Positions 59,803 to 64,000 of a stretch of DNA of 64,000 nt are shown here, piece after piece; position 1 is the first letter of the stretch, and each line of letters opens with the position of its first letter. The notes under the pieces are model-generated. The model had not been told where the DNA came from, ran no database searches, and saw only the letters and a program-made list of their open reading frames with translations. The translations under genes and the position numbers were made by a program. Source of the stretch: Halobacillus litoralis. Lineage in GTDB: Bacteria > Bacillota > Bacilli > Bacillales > Halobacillaceae. The stretch spans positions 186,001 to 250,000 of the forward strand of contig NZ_JAIVAJ010000004.1 in the NCBI RefSeq assembly GCF_020171725.1, in the 5' to 3' direction.

Positions 59803-59836
59803 AGCATTCACTCCTCCTCAAAAAATAGTCCGTTTT

Positions 59837-60019
59837 CTATATTCCCGTTTCGGGTGGTCCGTCAAACAAGATTTTGTCGGCCATCTGTTCTGCTTTTTCA
59901 TCCGGCATCCTGCGAATGACTTCGAGCATTTTATTCGTAATCGACTCGATATCGGCGTTGTCGTATCCGAGTTCCTTGAGCGCTACCGTCGCATAGGCGA
60001 GTGAATCATCTCTTTCCAT
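59837..60019 (-). CDS. 60-residue soluble protein
   Basis: ATG behind AAGGAGG. Helical, acidic: AYATVALKELGYDNADIESI, KMLEVIRRMPDEKAEQMADK. Unknown family. Probably cotranscribed with nothing; the terminator at 60041 isolates it from the spore-protein gene. Confidence 0.7.
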   Translation of the reverse strand: MERDDSLAYATVALKELGYDNADIESITNKMLEVIRRMPDEKAEQMADKILFDGPPETGI

Positions 60020-60040
60020 CGTTATTCCTCCTTATGAAAA

Positions 60041-60069
60041 AGAACACCCCTAATATAGAGGTGTTCTCG
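60041..60069 (-). terminator. Terminator
   Basis: AGAACACC / GGTGTTCT with T-run on the minus strand, after the spore-protein gene. Confidence 0.8.
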
Positions 60070-60075
60070 TTGGTA

Positions 60076-60237
60076 TTACTTTTCGTTTTTGTTTGCTTTG
60101 CGAGCTTTTTTCGCTTCCTGCTTGTGCTGCTCGTTTGCTTGAGCACTTCCGAATTCTTGTGCGAATTCACCTTCAGCACGTTGTTTCGGCTCGTAGCTCT
60201 TCTGCTGTGCGTCATTCTTCTTGTTGCGCTTTGTCAT
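60076..60237 (-). CDS. Gamma-type small acid-soluble spore protein-like
   Basis: 53 residues from MTKRNKKNDAQQKSY (AAAGGTGGG upstream). Contains EGEFAQEFGSAQANEQHK, close to the repeat of SspE (GQFGTEFASETNAQQV). Very polar, rich in Lys, Gln, Asn. Gamma SASPs are amino-acid stores in the spore core; shorter than the 84-residue SspE, having one repeat. Confidence 0.7.
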   Translation of the reverse strand: MTKRNKKNDAQQKSYEPKQRAEGEFAQEFGSAQANEQHKQEAKKARKANKNEK

Positions 60238-60402
60238 TGGATCCACCCACCTTTCAAGAGTATTATTTGTCTTTTTATCAGCTTCATACATTAGAAAAAA
60301 ATGGTGGGAGGACGATGGAAGTTTTGGGGCATATTGTGGAATAGACAAAACGGAGTGTTATCAACAGATGAAATTTGTGTTGTATGTAAATATAAGCTCT
60401 AT

Positions 60403-60732
60403 TCAACCTTGACGAGGCGCAAAAAGCATCACCGCTACACCGATTAAACAGATGCCTGCTCCGATCCAGTCATACAAGTCCGGTGTTTTCCGGTCAACGC
60501 CCCAGCCCCAGAGCACAGACAAAATGATGAAGACTCCTCCGTATGCGGCATAGACACGACCGAAGGAGGGGAAGGTCTGGAAGGTTGCGATGACGCCGTA
60601 AAGGGCGAGGGCGAATCCGCCTGAAAGTCCATACAAGAACGGCTTTCCCTCCCGAAGCCACAGCCAGATCAAGTAGCCTCCGCCGATTTCCGCAAGCCCG
60701 GCCATAAGAAATAACAACATTGACATCAACAT
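60403..60732 (-). CDS. YnfA/UPF0060 family membrane protein
   Basis: 109 residues, four TMs. [40 protein letters not shown] and [20 protein letters not shown] are characteristic. SMR-like small transporter of unconfirmed substrate. GGAG 10 bases upstream. Confidence 0.92.
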   Translation of the reverse strand: MLMSMLLFLMAGLAEIGGGYLIWLWLREGKPFLYGLSGGFALALYGVIATFQTFPSFGRVYAAYGGVFIILSVLWGWGVDRKTPDLYDWIGAGICLIGVAVMLFAPRQG

Positions 60733-60808
60733 GGTTTTTCAACTCCTATAGGATGGGATCGGAACAGAGGAAAGGGTGGCAACACGAACCGTTCTGCCAC
60801 CCTGGGAT

Positions 60809-62002
60809 TTACTCGTCTGTTTCTTCTTCTTTATCTTCCTGCCCAAACGCCTCAGGAATCATCTTGAAGCCATCGATCTCCGCATCTTCATCAATCTCGA
60901 TCATCAACGCACGCTTGCCTTTGTAGTTGACTTGACGCACGAATTCCAAGTCTTGCGGACTGATGGAAATGTTCGCGACCTTCGTCTGGATTTTGATTGA
61001 TTTCGAGTTGTATTTCGGCACGATATTGCTTGCCTTCAGCTCATAACGGTCGTCTTGTGCAAAGCGCTGGAACGCGACTTTCACCTGCTCCTGCTCGACT
61101 TTCTGCCCACTATCTGTGAGGACGCGCTCGACGTCTTTATAATCGAGCTTCGGCGGCTCATCGTCTTCATTTTCTTCAACAGATCGGTGGATTTCACCAT
61201 ACACTTTCGATAAGGTAGACGGGTTGATCTGACCGCCGACCACTTCACGAACGACTTCCTCGAAGACCGCCTTGTCGGTTTCAGCCGTCATCGCTTCCTC
61301 CGCATTCAACACGTCTTCAATGAAATGCGGATCCGGCTCGTTCGCTTTGCCGGTCGAGTACAGCACGTGGTTCACATCCGCCGCCCCGTCGGTAATCGTC
61401 GGGAACAAAAAGCCGGTCAGCGGTTTTTTCAAGTCGATGACCGGGTCGACCTGAATGTTGTATTTGAATTCCTTTTCGATATAGTCGAACTGGATTTCTT
61501 TTTTCGGCTCCTCGGTCTGGTTGACGCTGCAGAGGATGAACGGGTTGGAATAGACCGAATCGCGGCTGCTTTCCTCCGCATCCGGGTTCGATTTCTTCAT
61601 TGGCTTCCGGTACTCGGCCGTAATGAACGTCACGACGATATCCTTCTCGTACGGGTGGTCGTCGATCATGCGCTCGACGAGCTTCAGCATGTATGCCATC
61701 CATTCTTCATTGTCGTTACTGAGAAGCGCTTTATGTAGCGTGAGCTGAGCGGGATCCTCCACGTCACGGCTGAACTTCAGCTCGAACAGCTTCTCATCCA
61801 GCTGACCTGTGAGTACTTTTTTGAAATTGTTCATAAACAGCTCCTGCTGATCGCGGTCAAGCAGGTCGAACGGCTGATGCTGGAAATGATAGACGTCCGT
61901 CGAATCCTTCATAATGTACACGTTGAATATATCAGAAATCTTCAGAAGATCGTTATCGACTTTGAACTGTTTCCGGATATTCGCGATATCTTTCTTATCC
62001 AA
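60809..62002 (-). CDS. DUF4317 family protein
   Basis: 397 residues from TTG 62002 (GGAG 8 bases upstream), matching the family start MDKKDIANIRKQFK. Contains PFILCSVNQTEEPKKEIQFD, LKKPLTGFLFPTITDGAADV. Cytoplasmic, acidic C-terminus (EEETDE). Function of DUF4317 unknown. Confidence 0.9.
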   Translation of the reverse strand: MDKKDIANIRKQFKVDNDLLKISDIFNVYIMKDSTDVYHFQHQPFDLLDRDQQELFMNNFKKVLTGQLDEKLFELKFSRDVEDPAQLTLHKALLSNDNEEWMAYMLKLVERMIDDHPYEKDIVVTFITAEYRKPMKKSNPDAEESSRDSVYSNPFILCSVNQTEEPKKEIQFDYIEKEFKYNIQVDPVIDLKKPLTGFLFPTITDGAADVNHVLYSTGKANEPDPHFIEDVLNAEEAMTAETDKAVFEEVVREVVGGQINPSTLSKVYGEIHRSVEENEDDEPPKLDYKDVERVLTDSGQKVEQEQVKVAFQRFAQDDRYELKASNIVPKYNSKSIKIQTKVANISISPQDLEFVRQVNYKGKRALMIEIDEDAEIDGFKMIPEAFGQEDKEEETDE

Positions 62003-62105
62003 GAACTTCACTCCTACCTACTAGATTTGATTTATCCATTTTAACACAATCCTAGTCATCGGAATGTGAATGAATTATGCTTTGAAGGGAGGGGGACGAC
62101 AAATT

Positions 62106-62654
62106 ATGGAAAGAACGAGAGTCGTAATCGGAGCCGGGGAGCATTCGAATAACCCGGGATGGATCGAAACACAGGAGTCCGAACTCAACCTTTTGAAAAA
62201 GGAAGACTGGAATCGCAGGTTTGATGAAGGCTCGATTGATGCGGTTTTAGCCGAGCATGTGTGGGAGCATTTGACCTATGAAGAGGGAAGAGAGGCAGCG
62301 CGGATCTGCTATGAGCACCTCAAGCCCGGTGGCTACATCCGCTGTGCGGTACCGGATGGTTATTTTCCAGATGAAGCGTACCAGGAAGGCGTACAAGTCG
62401 GAGGTCCTGGACCTGCAGATCACCCGGCAGCGAGCCATAAAATCGTCCATACATACAAGACGTTACGTGCCATGTTTGAAGAAGCGGGCTTTCACGTGCG
62501 TCTGCTTGAATACTGCCGGGAAGATGGGACGTTCATCTATGAGGAATGGGACGAAACAGACGGCTTCATCTACCGCTCCAGACGTTTCGACCACCGCAAC
62601 CAGAACGGAACACTCGGGTTCACATCCGTGATCGTGGATGCTGTGAAGATATGA
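62106..62654 (+). CDS. SAM-dependent methyltransferase
   Basis: 182 residues from MERTRVV (GGAGGGGG upstream). Class I motifs VVIGAGEHSNNPGW (motif I variant), DAVLAEHVWEHLTYEEG (motif II), LKPGGYIRCAVPDG. Small; substrate unknown. Confidence 0.87.
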   Translation: MERTRVVIGAGEHSNNPGWIETQESELNLLKKEDWNRRFDEGSIDAVLAEHVWEHLTYEEGREAARICYEHLKPGGYIRCAVPDGYFPDEAYQEGVQVGGPGPADHPAASHKIVHTYKTLRAMFEEAGFHVRLLEYCREDGTFIYEEWDETDGFIYRSRRFDHRNQNGTLGFTSVIVDAVKI

Positions 62655-62671
62655 AGAGCGAGGGGCGGTCC

Positions 62672-63370
62672 CTACGCCCCCTGCAGCTCATCCACTGTCA
62701 CAAACGTATAGCCCATCTCCGTAAGAGATTTCAGAATGCCCTCCACCGCCTTAAGCGCGTCGTCCGAATCATCATACATCGGGTGCGTCAGAATGATCGA
62801 CCCCGGCGTCACTCCATCCACCACATAGTCCACCTTCTCCTCAGGAGCTGAATAAAACGTGTCAGGCTCAAGATTCCACATGATCGTCTCCATCTCCTGC
62901 TGCTTCAAATAGTACGGCAGCCCGATCAACTTTTTCCCGTAAGGCGGGCGGAAGTCGATCTCGCCCTCATAGCCCGCTTCCCGGATCAACGCATTCGTCT
63001 TGTCCACTTCCGATTTGTAAAACGAATATCGCTTGAACACCATGTAATCGTGCGTGTACGTGTGGTTGCCGACCTGATGCCCCGCTTCGACAATCGCCTC
63101 CGCCTCATCCATATGTTCCTCCATATCTTTTCCGATTAAAAAAAACGTCGCCTTCGCGTCGTATTCCTCAAGAAGGGGGAGAAGCTCTTCCACCTTGTCA
63201 GTGGGTCCATCGTCGAAGGTGAGTGCGACGACCTTGTCCTCTGCCTCGACCTTTCTCGTCAGCTCCCCGAACGCCTGAAAACCGCGCGCGTTCATCCATT
63301 CATATGTACCATAGGCTGCCATAACCAGCGCCACCACGGCAATCACAATGCCTAGTATAAGTTTCTTCAT
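62672..63370 (-). CDS. Polysaccharide deacetylase (PdaA-like)
   Basis: 232 residues. N-terminal TM anchor (LILGIVIAVVALVMAAYG). NodB domain: VVALTFDDGPTDKVEELLPL (catalytic DD), GHQVGNHTYTHDY (HxxxH), DFRPPYGKKL. Likely acts on peptidoglycan or other wall glycan at the cell surface. Confidence 0.92.
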   Translation of the reverse strand: MKKLILGIVIAVVALVMAAYGTYEWMNARGFQAFGELTRKVEAEDKVVALTFDDGPTDKVEELLPLLEEYDAKATFFLIGKDMEEHMDEAEAIVEAGHQVGNHTYTHDYMVFKRYSFYKSEVDKTNALIREAGYEGEIDFRPPYGKKLIGLPYYLKQQEMETIMWNLEPDTFYSAPEEKVDYVVDGVTPGSIILTHPMYDDSDDALKAVEGILKSLTEMGYTFVTVDELQGA

Positions 63371-63497
63371 GTCATCACCTTTTCTAACAAAAATTGCTCA
63401 ACCTTTGGAGTTTCGTTACACTCAACTTAAGCATACGGAATTCGTGTAGATTTACAATAGCAGAAGAATGATAGAAACATCACAAAGGGGATCAGAC

Positions 63498-63905
63498 ATG
63501 AGTAGATTGATGGTTTTGACAGGAGACCTTGCGGAGAAGGGGAGAATCCTTCCACTTACAAAGGACATCGTCATCGGAAGGTCGACAGAAGGGTACACCC
63601 CGGAGCTTGCCTTTGAGAATGCCTTTATTTCAAGAAGGCACGCCGTGATTACCAAAAGGCACGACCAATTCTATATAGAGGATGCGGGCAGCCGCCATGG
63701 CACATCGTTGAACGGCCTTTTGCTTGCGCCAGACGAGAAACAGGTCCTGAACGACCAGGATGAGATTTCATTGTCAGGGGGAGTGGTGCTGCTCCGTTTT
63801 GTGACGTCCGGAATAGAGGAGACGCTGGAGCTGAAGCCTGTGGCAGAAGAGCAGGGGATAAAAGGGAAGTTAGATAGGCTACACTTAGTTGGACAGTTTC
63901 GTTAA
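63498..63905 (+). CDS. FHA-domain protein, 3' end replaced by an IS
   Basis: FHA phosphothreonine-binding domain at about 15-110 (IVIGRSTEGYTPELAF, ISRRHAVI, DAGSRHGTSLNG). Start set at 63498 behind AAAGGGG. The last residues (LVGQFR) are encoded by the left end of the IS; the native C-terminus is lost, so the gene is likely truncated. Confidence 0.8.
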   Translation: MSRLMVLTGDLAEKGRILPLTKDIVIGRSTEGYTPELAFENAFISRRHAVITKRHDQFYIEDAGSRHGTSLNGLLLAPDEKQVLNDQDEISLSGGVVLLRFVTSGIEETLELKPVAEEQGIKGKLDRLHLVGQFR

Positions 63906-64000
63906 GGTCCGATAAACTTTACTCAAATTAAACTCGAGGAGAGCGGATTATGACTAGACGAAATCGTCGTACATTTACAGAAGAATTCAAAACGCAGATG
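63889..64000 (+). mobile_element. IS3-family element, left end
   Basis: TGGACAGTTTCGTTAAGG at 63890 looks like an IS terminus, followed 43 bases later by an OrfA start. The rest is outside the window, so the family and the other end cannot be checked. Confidence 0.7.
63950..64000 (+). CDS. IS3-family transposase OrfA, partial
   Basis: MTRRNRRTFTEEFKTQM, the N-terminus of an IS3-type OrfA helix-turn-helix protein, behind GAGGAG. Runs off the window. Confidence 0.85.
   Translation, partial: MTRRNRRTFTEEFKTQM

Noticed and set aside
1..64000. tRNA, rRNA, riboswitch or T-box leaders
   Set aside because: None recognised by eye in intergenic regions; the only structured candidates are those listed.

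Overview
The window looks like chromosome of a spore-forming Bacillaceae species (Firmicutes), probably a halotolerant or alkaliphilic relative of Bacillus. The grounds are AGGAGG-type ribosome binding sites with many TTG and GTG starts, sigma-A style promoters, a Spo0E-like phosphatase, a gamma-type spore protein, S-layer-homology (SLH) wall proteins, a Firmicute class I aldolase, nag/Fur/MerR regulation of Bacillus type, and acidic exported proteins. I see no rRNA, tRNA or CRISPR. The species cannot be named from the sequence alone.

Layout. 1-13.6 kb: PadR regulon, lipoproteins, M29 aminopeptidase, SLH amidase, large SLH-anchored nucleotidase, stressosome-like GAF-STAS protein, small membrane proteins. 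13.7-16 kb: a MerR regulator with an aldo/keto reductase and an O-acetyltransferase, each with a 19-bp-spacer promoter. 16-20 kb: EamA-type exporter/XRE-cupin pair, then a YtrA-like GntR-ABC operon under a near-perfect 32-bp palindrome. 20-36 kb: many small lipoproteins and membrane proteins, duplicated DUF4328 genes, two kinases of the phosphotransferase fold, an MFS exporter/MerR pair, and two paralogous 5TM-GGDEF cyclases sharing an upstream palindrome. 36-39 kb: a complete sdpA-sdpB-sdpC-sdpI cannibalism-toxin operon. 40-43 kb: four tandem paralogs of an unnamed four-TM family. 43.6-47.6 kb: a short MCP with a GNAT and a STAS-like gene, and a group II PLP decarboxylase. 47.8-53.2 kb: N-acetylglucosamine operon (PTS-nagA-nagB-nagR plus a SIS gene) with NagR and cre sites. 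53.7-57.5 kb: Fur-controlled siderophore uptake operon without an ATPase gene. 58-64 kb: AraC-GyrI regulator, aldolase, spore protein, DUF4317, methyltransferase, polysaccharide deacetylase, and an FHA gene whose end is replaced by an IS3-like element running off the window.

Intergenic DNA is unusually rich in repeats. (R1) About 20 loci carry REP-like palindromes with the core GGGGACGGTTCTC; several abut gene remnants. (R2) Four loci carry a second hairpin family with core AAAACGGTCGTGA. (R3) Two arrays have an exact 52-bp period. (R4) One 20-bp GC-rich minisatellite of ten units. Several broken genes (HIT protein, DUF3953, a lipase-like protein, a truncated paralog at 5.3 kb) show active decay. 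Small proteins of 28-60 residues are common and are listed where a ribosome binding site supports them.
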